From Emydura subglobosa (Eukaryota > Chordata > Testudines > Chelidae), in NCBI GenBank assembly GCA_007922225.1, contig ML679959.1, positions 22,629,851-22,693,850 on the forward strand: a DNA stretch of 64,000 nt, given 5' to 3'. Every line of letters begins with the position of its first letter. Within the stretch, counting starts at the first letter, position 1. Under the pieces are notes generated by a model, which was given only the letters and a program-made list of their open reading frames with translations, was not told the DNA's origin and ran no database searches. Position numbers and translations under genes: made by a program. Shown here one piece after another: positions 1 through 11,412 of this stretch.

Positions 1-740
1 GTTTAAGCAGAGGTTTGGGATAGTTTTAATTTTTGCCAAAACGGCTTCTCAATCCCTAATCCCATTAAGATTTATTGTGAAAATTCGGATCATGGATTGT
101 ATCCGGTTAGCAACATACAAGTCACTTAGGATAACCATACACTAAGTCATCTAGCAGGTTTTTATGTGGGAGATGGAAATTGTTCTAATGAACAGTTAAT
201 AAATGATATTTATTGTCAAATATCTTTATTGGACTCTTGCTATACTACTTGTCCCTTAGGTTGTGCAAATATTAGGTTGTGTTGCCCAGTCTGTATTCCT
301 CCTCTTTAGCGAGCAGTATAGCTTACTTTCTAAGCTCTCCTGTGCCCCACTCTGTTACAAATGCACCTCTTACTTTGGTTATTGGAATGCAAAAATATTA
401 CAAAAAATGTTGTATTTGTTACAACAAATCAGTGTGTTAGTTTTTCCTTTCTAATCCAGACAGGCACAATGCTAATTTAGTCCATGTACTTGTGTTCCCT
501 TATGTACATGCTCTGATTCTTCTAACAATGTGTGTTTTGAAAGAGTTGTTTAAGATTCAGTTCCCCAACTAGTAACTTTTAATTAATTTACCATGTGAAT
601 ATTTGGTCTAGTCAAATAGCAGCATAAAATATTTATAGAATTCAGTGAATTTCACTAGAGCTTCATAGTAGCCCTAGAAAATCCCAACGTTGATACCTAA
701 AGTATCCAAGAGATAAATGTTTTAAGTAGAGCCATGATTT
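1..740. other. AT-rich sequence, no feature recognised
   Basis: I see no repeat, coding segment or RNA gene here. Open frames are short and have no recognisable motif. Confidence 0.6.
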
Positions 741-1106
741 CTACTTATCCTGCAAGTGTCTTGTCTCTTTGCATTTGTGGCATTCAGATTTCTTTGGCTT
801 TGCTTTGCATTTCTCTTTCAGGCTGCACATGGATATGGCTTTATCAAATAAGATGAAGGTACTTGCACTTGGGTTGCATATTTTAAACCACTTCTGTATG
901 TCTAGATAGATGTGGCCATCTTTCCCCCACTTTCCTTTGGCTGAAATTACCCGATTCTTAAAATGTTTTATCTGTACAGTACTTTTATATTGGTCTCTCT
1001 GACAAATCAGTGCATTGAACATATATAGTAGTAACTCAGGATTAAATACCAGAGGGTTTTGTAGGTCAGCACTTACTGAAGGATTGGACTGTACTTCTTG
1101 CTTCAA
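741..1106 (-). pseudogene. Unidentified 121-codon frame ending in a zinc-knuckle-like motif
   Basis: The frame is open for 121 codons on the minus strand. I do not recognise the protein as a whole. Its last residues read CHKCKETRHLQDK, preceded by a lysine-rich stretch. This fits the first three ligands of a CCHC zinc knuckle (C-X2-C-X4-H), and a stop codon falls exactly where the fourth ligand, a cysteine, would be. CCHC knuckles are typical of nucleocapsid segments of Gag proteins in LTR retroelements and of some cellular RNA-binding proteins. The upstream residues match nothing I know, and no neighbouring protease or reverse transcriptase is visible. A chance open frame in AT-rich DNA remains the main alternative. 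Confidence 0.2.
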
Positions 1107-2402
1107 AATATCTAAAGAAGTTGGGGGGGGGGGGTGTTGGTTTCATTGCCACCTTTCTTGAGCCAAAGATGTTAAAATCTCATTATCTCATAAACTGCTC
1201 AAACAGAGAATATTTTTCTGATGCCACTTCATGAATTCCATTCCCGTTCAGATGATTTAGAAGTATAAGATTTTTTGAGAAGAGGAATAATAAGAAAACT
1301 CTATCCATTATCACAGTGTATTCAAAGGCCTTATTCTTTAGAGTTAGAATCACTGAAGGGAGAGTAAACATTGATATTCTTATAAAAAAATGAATTTTAT
1401 GCTTGACTGAAGACCTCTATTAGACAGTAGCAGTAAAAGCTGTCCCAAACTGCCTCTTCACCGTGCTTCAACCTCTAGGGAAGAGAGAGCCAGTTTGGGG
1501 GAAAGTAGTAGACACTTCATCTGCTACACCTATACTCATATTTAGAATCAAATTAAAACCAATTCCTTTTGAGATGCCAAAAAGTTTGGATGAGTTTTTT
1601 CCTTTTTGCATTCATATTTGCCCTGTTTTGTGGTCTGAAGAAACTTGGATAAGCTTTGGGTGAGCATCCGAATTTGCTTGGATATTAACAACTCTGATTG
1701 GTTTGAGATTCACCTCTTACACATAACCTGGAGGGAACAGATTGTCTCTAAGGATGAGAGTAGTTCAGTCTCTGTGCCCTTGTACGGCTTGATTCTCTGC
1801 TAGGACTGCAGATAATGCTTCTTTTTTGTGTTAATGGACTTCATGAAATATGCCAGTCTTTATATTGAATAACTATTGAATTACATTGAATTACATTGAA
1901 TAACTATCAGTTGGTAATGATTTCTGATTACAGCCAGCCTGGCTTGGTTTCAAACTGGTGTTCTTGGGGCAAAGGACTCAATATCCTCAGTGTGCTGTGT
2001 TAACTAGTCTCTCAGTATGATATGACCCTAACATCTTTCCAGTGGATTGTGTTATCATAAATATTTAATGTGTACAAAAGAAACAAAGGTGGGGAGAATA
2101 AATATGATCAACAACAGTTAGCAACGTCATTTAAACTATGAGGCCTTCAGTGATGACTTCTAAGTGTAAAGGAAAACAATTAGTCAGTGCAAGGTGAGAC
2201 AAGTAGAAGAGATACGTAAGTGCAGAAAAGAGAAGTTTAGGTAGCACTTTGAATTCACAAATCAATGTGACTGTTCAGTGGCCTATGCTAAATAAACTGG
2301 TGGTCTGCACCTGATTCCTAGTGCACAGATATCCACACGTCTCCAAAGGATAATGGATAATCATTAGTTTGTTTGTTGGCAATTGAATAAGTAAAGACAA
2401 AG
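1107..2402. other. No gene; short simple repeats only
   Basis: Contains a run of 12 G at 1123-1134 and a small tandem of an ATTGAATTAC-like unit at about 1865-1912. Nothing else is recognisable. Confidence 0.5.
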
Positions 2403-2706
2403 ACTAAGGGTATGTCTACACTGACGGCGACAAAGTCGTCACCGTCAGATTGACCTACCTGGATCGACTGAGCGGTCAGTGAAGACCCCTCAGTCGATCC
2501 AGAAGGCGACGCACCAAAACTACCCCCTCAAGTTGAGTATTGCTGTGTTGATGGGAACATGGTTCCCGTCAGCACAGTGCAGTGAAGACACTGTGCAGAA
2601 GGGAAGCATAGCAGTCAACGGGAGTTACACAAGCTACTCTGCATACTTGCGTAACTCCCATCAACTGCCGCTGAATCGCCCGGTAAGTGTAGACCAGGGC
2701 TTAGTG
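2403..2706. mobile_element. Non-autonomous DNA transposon (MITE), GTCTACACT family, copy 1
   Basis: The left end reads ACTAAGGGTATGTCTACACT. The reverse complement of the right end reads ACTAAGCCCTGGTCTACACT, giving imperfect terminal inverted repeats of about 20 bp. The interior has further inverted symmetry: a GTCGATCC-type block near 2460 is mirrored near 2495. Two more copies with the same ends lie at 19104-19354 and 23398-23673. There is no transposase, so it was mobilised in trans. A 93-codon frame crossing it from 2479 is a chance frame of the MITE. I see no clear target-site duplication. Confidence 0.7.
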
Positions 2707-4521
2707 AATATGGAGACCGAAACTCTGTCTAGAATTGGCCTTTTTACAGAGCAGGTTTGAGGCACTTTGGTGAGACAGATTTGACAAACATGTCCTGCCA
2801 CAGCCTTTACTAGGGATAAATAGAATAGTTTAGTCTCCTCGGCTATCATCCAAAACCTTTCACCAGCACCAAACTCACCTAAAAAGTAAAATTAAAGGAA
2901 GTGAGATAGGTGGTTCTGCTGGGGTCATAATGTCAGAGAGAAGGGATTTTCCAGGGAAAAGATGTCTTTTATGGGTCAATAATAATATAACACACATGCA
3001 CATGTTAGCTATCTAAATGCACATTAGCTTGATGCCAGGAATTTAATCAAATGGCTTGAACCACTTGTGAGTGAATCCACTGTCTGGCAAACAGAGATGT
3101 GAGTCATCACACAGTCAGCAGACCATGGCATCATTTGACTTGTGGGGATGAAAAAGAGCTCCAGTTTGAGCTGTCCTGCACTTTCATGCAACACTTTCCT
3201 TTTCATATGCAAATGTAGGAAATACCAGTGGACAATTATAAGTGTAATAAACTGACATCCCCTACATATGTTGTTTTCATAATCTGTAGTAAGTATAAAT
3301 AAATAAATAGCAACACTTCATATTTGTACAATGTTGATCTACATGGAGCTATATCCCACTGATCCTGTTATATACATGGAACCAAATTCTATTCATCTGA
3401 CTCATGAGTCCTGGTAAAGTTTTTGGGGCTTCTCATGAAAGTGAATGGCCCATAAGTGGTAACTTTATAAGGAAACTGACAAGGAAACTTGCCAGTGTGT
3501 GACCCATGACTGGAAGTGCTATGTTTGGGATGTTGCATATCAGACTATAATTGCCAGATTTTAATGTTTAAGTATAAAACCTGGTTTTAAGGCTGTTTTC
3601 TTCATCATATGAAATAAATAAAGCAGTTTTATAGTCTTATGCATGGAGGAGATGAGAAAGGGGGTATTGGGAAGAGTTAGTCCCTGCCCAAGTTGTTTGA
3701 AGACTAGGGAATTTGGGAGAAAGCACATGCTTGAGCTTCTTGTGGGGCAACTGAGGCTGAGGGGAGGAGCGGAGAGAGGATTTGGGAAGGGAAGGAAAGT
3801 TCTTACCTAGGATGCCCCCAGTATAACTGAATAATTTGATGGGGGCATTCGGCTCATAGGGCTTAGTCTTGCCAGCTACTGAACATCCTAATTCCTGTTG
3901 ACTCTTTTGAATATTGGGAATGCTCAGTGTCTCTCATGATTAGGCCCTTTGCCTATTGCTTCCAGTTACTTGCTAAGATTTAATTTTCTCATGATGAAGA
4001 AGTAGGCTTATTGTGAGTGCAAGTGTGTGTACATTATTGTAACACTGATGTCACTGGGTGAGGTATATTGACCTAACTCTTGGAGGTGCTGAATTTACAA
4101 ACTGTTTAGTTTGCTTTAATAAATGCATTAATTGTATGGTGCTGTTGGCTGGGCTTTCTAACATGCTAATAAAGAATACTGGCACCGAGGGCTCTATTCT
4201 GCCACCCAAATACCTGTCTATTCAGGTAGTACTAGTCTCATAGATTCCAGTGGGAGTATTTGTGGATTAAAGTATTATTTATCTCGAGTAGCTGTTGCAG
4301 AATCTATCCATTCCGGCTAGCTCTGCTTCGAAAATAAGAGCTGAGTTCTTTTGAACAGTTTGGCTTTAACTGTTTAAAATGGGAGCTGTTCAGTACTGAG
4401 CATTCTTGTGAAACCCAGCCCAATTATGGGCACTGAGCATTTGTACATCAGGCCATGAACTCCTTTGAAAATCTGTCCCTCAGTGTCCAGAACTAGGGAC
4501 CACTAGTATGTAGTGCAGGAT
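2707..4521. other. Mostly unique AT-rich sequence
   Basis: No gene or clear repeat is visible. A purine-rich patch lies at about 3640-3810. A faint small-palindrome-like fragment may lie at 4188-4262, but it is too decayed to call. Confidence 0.45.
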
Positions 4522-6325
4522 AAGAACATAATAATGGCCATAGTGGGTCTGGTCCATCTAGCCCAGTATCCTGTCTTCCGATGAGTTGCTTCAAAAGGAA
4601 TTAACAGAACAGAGCAATTATCAAGTGGCCCATTCCCTTTCATCTAGTCCCAGCTTCTGCAGTCCAGTGGTTTAGGGACACCCAGAGCACGGGATTGCAT
4701 CCCTGACCATGATGGCTGATAGCTATGGATGGACCTGTCCTCCATGAACTTATCTAATTCTTTTTTAAACCCAGTTATATTTTTGGCCTTCACAACATCC
4801 TTTCCACAGGTTCCAGAATTCCACAGGTTGACTGTGCATTGTATAAAGAAGAAATTGATTATGTTTGTTTTAAACTTGCTGACTATTAATTTCATTGGGT
4901 GACCTGGTTCTTGTGTTATGTGAAGGGGTAAATAACACTTCCTTATACACTTTCTCCACACCATTCCTGATTTTATACACTTCTATCATATCCCACCTTA
5001 GTCATTTCTTCTAAACTGAACAGTCCCAGTCTCTTTAATCTCTCCTAATATGGAAGCTGTTCCATACCCTGTAATCATTTTGTTGCCCTTCTCTGTACCT
5101 TTTCTAATTCTAATGTATCTTTTTTGAGATGACAACCAGAACTGCATGCAATTTCCAGATGTGGGCATAACATGGATCTATATAGTGGCATTACGATATT
5201 TTCTGTCTCATTATCTAGCCCTTTCCCAATGGTTTCTAATATTCTGTTAGCTTTTTTGATGGCTGCTGCACAGCGAGGAGATGTTTTCAGAGAACTATCC
5301 ACAGTGACTCCAAGATCTCTTTCTTGAGTGGTAACAGCTAATTCAAACCCCATCATTTTGTATGTGTACTTGGGATTAAGTTTTCCAATATGCACTACTT
5401 TGTATTTATCAACATTGAATTTCATCTGCCCATTTTGTTGCCCTGTCACTTGGTTTTAAGAGATCCTTTTGTAATTCTTCACAGTCTGCTTTGGACTTAA
5501 CAACGTTGAGTAATTTTGTTTCATTTGCAAACTTTGCCATATCACTGTTTACCCATTTTCCAAATCATTTATGAATATGTTGAACAGCTCTGGTCCAAGT
5601 ACAGATCCTTGGGGGACCCCACTATTTACCTCTCTCCATTCTGAAAATGGACCATTTATTTCTAACCTTTTTTTCCTATCTTTTAACCAGTTACTGATCC
5701 ATGAGAGGACTGTCCCTCTTATTCCATGAGTGTTTACTTTGCTGAAGAGCCTTTGGTGAGTGACTTTGTCAAAGGCTTTCTGAAAGTTCAAGTATGCTAT
5801 AGTGTCCGCATGCTTGTTGACACTCTAAAAAATTCTAATAGACTGGTGAGGCATGATTTGTCTTTACAAAAACCACGTTGATTCTTCCCCAACATATTGA
5901 GTTCATCTCTGTGTCTGATAATTCTATTCTTTACTATAGTTTCAACCAGTTTGACTGGTACTGAAGTTAGGCTTACCAGGATTGGTTCTGGAGGCATTTT
6001 TAAAATTGGGTGTTATAGTAGCTACCCTCCAGTCATGCGGTACAGAAGCTGATTTAAGTAATCGTTTACATACCACAGTCAGTAGTTCTGCAATTTCATA
6101 TTTGAGTTCCTTCAGAACTCTTGGGTGGATACCATCTGGTCCTGGTGACTTATTACTGTTTAATTTATCTATTTGTTCCAAAACCCCCTCTAATGTCACC
6201 TCAATCTGGGACAGTTCCTCAGATTTGTCACCTAAAAAGAATGGCTCAGGTGTGGGAATCTCCTTCACATCCTCTGCAGTGAAGACCAATTTAAAGAATT
6301 CATTTAGCTTCTCCGCAATCACCAG
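4522..6325 (-). mobile_element. CR1 LINE retrotransposon, 5'-truncated
   Basis: On the minus strand the element runs from about 6325 to its 3' end at about 4522. The 3' end has the classic CR1 tail: GGGCTAGATGGACCAGACCC followed by ATGGCCATTATTATGTTCTTA. Inside are broken pieces of ORF2 covering the reverse transcriptase and the C-terminal region. A full CR1 is several kilobases, so the 5' part, including the endonuclease domain, is missing. 5' truncation is usual for target-primed LINE insertion. The ORF2 remnants are described separately. Confidence 0.93.
4644..6322 (-). pseudogene. CR1 ORF2 reverse-transcriptase relic
   Basis: Read along the minus strand, pieces of one CR1 polyprotein appear in several frames. 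The first, 6322-5942, carries LNSNKSPGPDGIHPRVLKEL from the start of the RT domain. Next, 5997-5797 has LTSVPVKLVETIVKNRI. Then 5791-5549 has [13 protein letters not shown] (RT motif A region), [12 protein letters not shown] and LFNIFINDL. Two C-terminal pieces follow at 5449-5075 and 4964-4644. Frameshifts and a stop after LENG separate the pieces. The catalytic FADD box is altered: the frame at about 5510-5540 reads FANETKLL, so both active-site aspartates are replaced. The copy is therefore dead by sequence. Confidence 0.9.
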
Positions 6326-8533
6326 TGTATTACAAAAGAGCTATAAAAATGACTTTGTGGTAATGCTTTGAGGATTAGTTGAGTGGTACCATAATTTGCA
6401 ATTGTGAACAGAGTAGTTAAAAAAACCCAAAACTATAAATTGTGTAGAAATATAAGTGATCTATCCCTGAATCAGCTAATAAAAGTAATGTCTACATATA
6501 TGTGCCAAGAAATTTTTCAAAAACATTATTTAAATGTAAATTTAGTTTTTAATCAAATTATATACATTCCTATTCATTTTTTAGACTCCTAAAAATTGTA
6601 TAATTTTTCTTAAAATAGTGCAAACTCTTAAATTTAGTAGTTAGTGCTCAAAGACTGTTAAAAGCCACTTCAAATAACATGACAATCTCATCTTTACAGT
6701 AATACCAGGTTGTTAATTAGCTGAGCTACCCAAATACTGAGATTATAGTTAAAATGGTTCTGTGTAGGAGGTGATAATGATGCGCTGCCTGTTTTACAAC
6801 ACATTATATGCGGTGCACATTAATTCCAGTTTTTAAAAGAAAAATTTCCATCATTATTAAAAAGCTCCCATTTTAAAGGGTGAAATCATTCTGAGAAAAG
6901 CTTACCTTATTAAACATGTCTATAATGGATATTGCTATATCTGGCAATGGGAAGATACATAGAAGTGTGTTTTAAAGGAAGAGGTTTGCTTCTTAATCAG
7001 TTACGAGACAGACACACCACCTCAAATTTAAAAAGACGAAGAATTTTGAAAATGTTGATTTTGATAAGAAATAGTCTTTAACTTTTATAATAAAAAGTTG
7101 AATCTAATTTTTCCCCAGGCATACAATGGGGAGAAAAAAACCTTTTATTGTAGTCGGATAGTGGTGCATATGGAGTAGAGGAAAGGTCCAGGGAGCAGCC
7201 CCTTCACTGGATCTTTTATTTGACATAAAGGGAAACTAAGACTATCATTATAGTGAGCAAATATTTTTAATCAGTGGCTACACAGGACATACAAAACTGG
7301 GCAGCTTGCTAGGCTGGTTCTAACTGCTTGCATACAAAACTTGCAGGCCTGACTTCTCCACTCAGACTCTGTACTTTGTAATAAGGGTCTGAGGCACAGG
7401 AGTGCTAGCAATAAATAGATACACCTGTCACATGACAGGGATCAGTCTCTGTTCCACTTCTGCTATTTAAAAGTGACATTTATTTGGCAGAAATAGATGT
7501 TCTAGCTGACTTAGTACTCCAAAGGGTCTCATAGCCTGAATTTGGCCTAAGATTCAGAGCTGTGGAAAACATTTAGCACATAAAGCAAAACCTTTAGTGA
7601 GTGTGTGTCGTCACAAGATGGGTTCTTCCAGGTACCTGTAGGGAAGAAGCATAATCCTAAAATAGAGACCAGCTCTACATTTTTGATCCACAGTCTTTTC
7701 CCCACTCTAGCCTCCAATTTACTTTTCATACCTGGCATATAAAAGAGCTAGCTGTGGTTGCATAATGAGCCCCAGCAGATTTGACTTCTTAGACTCTGAG
7801 AAGCACAGGAGAGGATTTTCTTGGGTGACCTCAATCCCAATGTCCTATCAATCTAATCTAGAGGACCTTTTTTATGGTTTAGTACCTGGGTTGACCTTGA
7901 TTTAGTGGGTTGTTAAAATTTTCCTTGCCAGAGAAGAGAAGGCATCACTAGTATTTGATTAGATTATGGGCTTGCCATCTTTGATAGCTCATAAATTCCT
8001 CTGCCAGAGAAACTTCACCAGCTGTGCCACTGCTGGGAACCTGAGTCCTCAGGTAAGGTTCATGACTCTGGAAGTGACAGATTGGACTTCATTTTTCAGG
8101 AGGTTCAAACTTGCTATCCTAGGTGGGCAATACATTTGGTGCCTTGTTCTGTAAGAATTGCAGAGGGCAAATTGTCTCTTGAGAATAGCTGAATTAAGGT
8201 TCTGTTGCTTGCACTGTGATATTTTGAAGTAGTTTGACTTTATGGTACTGGGTAGCATAGTTAACTACTGGCCCTACTATATCCATCCCATTTTTTTCAA
8301 AGGTTATTGTGAGTGGGGGCATCAGAGCAAGGGAGGTTAAAAGTTCCCTTTTGTGGCTGCCTTATAGTACTCTATACAAGAGGCACAGAAGTTTATAGTC
8401 CTTTTGGTAATTTACAGGCAGTAAAATGGAGGATACATTTTTCAATTGGCTGCTTCCTGCCCAGGGGTCCAAATAAAGGTATTGCATGGGCAAGAGTTAG
8501 AGTTATCTTCCGCACCAGTTTGGGTACCAGTAT
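6326..8533. other. AT-rich sequence without recognised genes
   Basis: No coding motif, RNA gene or repeat family is recognised. The sequence is most AT-rich at 6400-7130. A CAG/GTAAGG donor-like string near 8050 has no supporting exon. Confidence 0.45.
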
Positions 8534-8962
8534 TTGGGCTTAGAGCTTTCCCATCCAGCAAAGCCAGTTTACACAGTACATATTGTAAATTGCCAACATC
8601 TATTTGCACTATCTAACCACTTAAGTAAGGAGAAAAAATTCTTTAGAGACAAGAAGTCATCTGTAGCTGGCATGTGGGTTGCATTGTCATTGTGTCCCAA
8701 CATCTTCCGTTGGAGAAGGCTTTTAAAAGACAAGCAATATGTTTTAGTGAGACAGAGGTGGGAGAGTGTGAGTGAAGCTAGTCTTCAGAAATCCTCGGTG
8801 TGTCAACAGCTTGGTCTTTTGAGGTTGTTCAGCTCTCCCTATGCTGGCCTTCTTGCAACATTGTTCGGGGAGGGGACTAGTATCTCCTTTGTGCATGACC
8901 TACGTGGTCTGTCAACTATGTTTTCTCTTCATGCCTCCAGGTGCAGTTCAGTTCCCCTCTGA
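8534..8962 (+). other. Unrecognised 142-codon open frame
   Basis: This is one of the longest frames in the window that is not low-complexity or repeat-derived. It shows no known domain, signal peptide or membrane segment. Its composition is ordinary (S/L-rich) with two short basic patches near residues 32-40 and 60-67. Flanking sequence gives no splice or promoter support. It could be an old transposon fragment or chance. I assign no function. Confidence 0.12.
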
Positions 8963-9804
8963 GAGGTGCCCAAACAGTGATTAATGGTTTCCAGGAGCCC
9001 AGACAGCTTGACTAGTCAGTTTCATACTTTTGTGAATTTAATATGTTGAACTTAACATTTGAAGATTTTTTTTTTTTGAGGAGCAAGGAGAAATTTCAAG
9101 TTATTTCTATATGATTGTATTTTCCTTGCTATTGTCCTGCAGCTTGGTGGTACTGGCCAATGGGATCACTTCATGCAGGAGGCTTGCAGGATGAGGTCCT
9201 TGATTAGTTAAGTGCATTGCTATCCAATCTCAAGGGCAAGGTCTAATGTTTTTGTTGTCAAGTTGTTATTTATGGTGGTCATAGAGTATTTACTGAAAGC
9301 TGAACTGTAATGCTTTTGACCACACAAGTCTTTTGTCTTGGATAAATATTCTAGAGAATAACACTATCACAAGATAGTGTGCCTTGTGCCCTTACATATT
9401 TATACCAGCTACTGCAGTTTTGGGTTCAATGAAAGAAAAGGATTTGGTAGTGCTCTCTGTGTTTGCAGATTTCCTTTTGTTTGCATACACTACATATAAT
9501 CCACAAGCATAGTTCTCAAAAATAAAACCCCAAAACAACCCACCCCCAAATCATCTGCTGAAGAATGAATAAGGTAAATAGTCAGACATTTGTAACTTTA
9601 AGGTCTAGCGATATTCAAAACAATTCATAAAAAATCTGGTCACACATACACTAGAGGGACTTGACCTTTAATGCAGTATTAGAAAACATAATCCTCCAAG
9701 AGCTATTCATCAAGCATGGATAAATATTTTCAAACAGCAATGTTATACTCTGACTGTAGGACTTCTATTGTATAAACATTTATCCTTGAACATATTAGCG
9801 TCAA
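8963..9804. other. No feature recognised
   Basis: AT-rich sequence with a T run at about 9066-9078. Nothing else stands out. Confidence 0.45.
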
Positions 9805-9828
9805 TGAGAACAGAATTTGGCCTAGAGT

Positions 9829-9874
9829 AAATCCAGAGTAATTCCACTGATTTCAGTGGAGTAACTCTGGATTT
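9829..9874. repeat. Short palindromic MITE-like repeat, hairpin core
   Basis: The left arm 9829-9850 (AAATCCAGAGTAATTCCACT...) and right arm 9853-9874 are reverse complements over 22 bases with two mismatches, separated by TT. The outer sequence (AATTTGGC on both sides) belongs to the same repeat. This is one of about twenty small palindromes in the window built on ACTGAnnTCAGT-like centres. They resemble the tiny Chompy-type MITEs described from crocodilians; that name is a suggestion from memory. Confidence 0.7.
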
Positions 9875-10114
9875 CAATCAGTATAACTGATCGTGAAATT
9901 TGGCTCTTTCTCTGTTTCTCTAGAGGTTATTTTTAGCATAGTTATACTATATTTGAGCCAAATAGAAGAAACTGTTAAGGATTATGCAGAAGAACATAAG
10001 AAGAATGATTTACTTTTTTTCTCTACCAATGTTTGCTTTTATTTTTCCTTTGTTTCCTGTGCACTCCCTTTCTGATTCAGGATTTTAGAATGCACTGTTA
10101 CAAATGCATGGTTC

Positions 10115-10200
10115 TTAATAAGGATCTACTCTGATCCTACTCTTATTGAAGTAAATGGCAACACTCCACTGAAGTCAATGCCAGAAGGATCAAGCACTAA
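10115..10200. repeat. Short palindromic MITE-like repeat, degenerate
   Basis: Carries CTCTGATCCTAC, ATTGAAGTAAATGGCAA, CACTGAAGTCAATGCC and AGGATCAAGC. These are the characteristic TGATCC ends and GAAGTCAATGG centre of the family, with decayed symmetry. Confidence 0.5.
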
Positions 10201-10744
10201 TATGATGTATTTTAAAGGGTGCCTTGCAAAAAGTTTTAATCTTCCACTTTGGCATCAGCACCTACAGAAGCAATGGCATTATGCATTACAATGAAGATGA
10301 GGTATTTACTGCAGAACAAATTTAATTCTTCTTTTGCTTGCACATATATTATTTTTCTAACATGCATATCCTATTAAATTTGTTATATAGCTCTATTGAT
10401 TAAATTGACTGCTAAAGTATGATCAAATACTGGTTGCTGGCAGATTGGCTGAGATGAGTTCTTAATTAGTTGCAGCCTGTGATCAGGTTGTCTTCTGGAT
10501 GAATGCCCTCAGATGCTATGATCTATAGCAAAAAAACCAAGTCAACTGCTTGATTTTTATCTCAAGCTTGCTTTTTTTTAAAAAAAAATATCCTTTGTGC
10601 TATTGATCAACCAACCAAAAAAATGGCCATTTAATTTGTAACATTTATTTGAAGGGGAAAAATTAATACAAAGGGCACGAATTGCTGTTAATGAAATGGA
10701 AAAACATCTTAATAATGGGATTTGTGGGTTGTGATTTTTATTTG

Positions 10745-10985
10745 ATAAAAGTGTGGTGGCACAGTCCGGCAACCTGAACAGAGAGCTTGGGAAGTAGGAA
10801 CTCCTGAGTTCTAATTTAGGCTCTGACAGAGACTCCTCTTGTGACTTTGACAATTCATTTTAACCTCTCGGCCTCACTTTCCCCACCTGTGAAAGGGAGA
10901 TAAAAATTATCCTTATTTCAGGGGCACTTTGAATATTAATTAGTTAATGATTGCTACGTGTTTTGAAGAAAAAACAGTATTACCT
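10745..10985 (+). repeat. MIR-type core-SINE relic
   Basis: Runs in the order expected for MIR on the plus strand: GAGTTCTAATTTAGGCTCTG, then TTGTGACTTTGACAATTCAT, TAACCTCTCGGCCTCACTTT, CCCCACCTGTGAAAGGGAGA, and a TAATTAGTTAATGA-like end. MIR is an ancient tRNA-derived SINE spread across amniotes. Confidence 0.85.
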
Positions 10986-11329
10986 GTGTTAAGAATTATT
11001 ATTTTATTGCTGCAAAATAAGGCAGTAATTATATTTAGAAGAGTTAGAGGGCAATAAAATATCTGAGAATTCATCGAGATGGCAAGCTGCTAAAAAGATG
11101 AACAATTTATGCCAAAGACTACCTCTTTGCATTATGTTTGTTATTTTTATGACTGTTTTTTTAAAATAATATCATCTGATGCTTTAGTTTAACCTTTTAG
11201 GAGGTGTATTACTGAACTAATCTATTTTAAAGAAGGACATGTTTGAAAAATGGCACCAGCTTGATTCTGAGTTTACTTACACCCGTGAAAAATAGGTGGT
11301 TTGGAGATCAGAATCAGGACCTCATACGT

Positions 11330-11412
11330 CAAGGGTTTGTTTCTATTCCCTCCCATTCAAGTCAGTGGAAAAACTCCCATTAAGTTGACTGAGGCAGAAT
11401 CAAGCCCTAAAT
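11330..11412. repeat. Short palindromic MITE-like repeat, degenerate
   Basis: Contains TTCAAGTCAGTGGAAAAACT, CCCATTAAGTTGACT and AGAATCAAGCCC. These match the centre and ends of the small-palindrome family. Confidence 0.5.

Noticed and set aside
2479..2760. 93-codon plus-strand frame
   Set aside because: Lies across a MITE and its flank. No motif.
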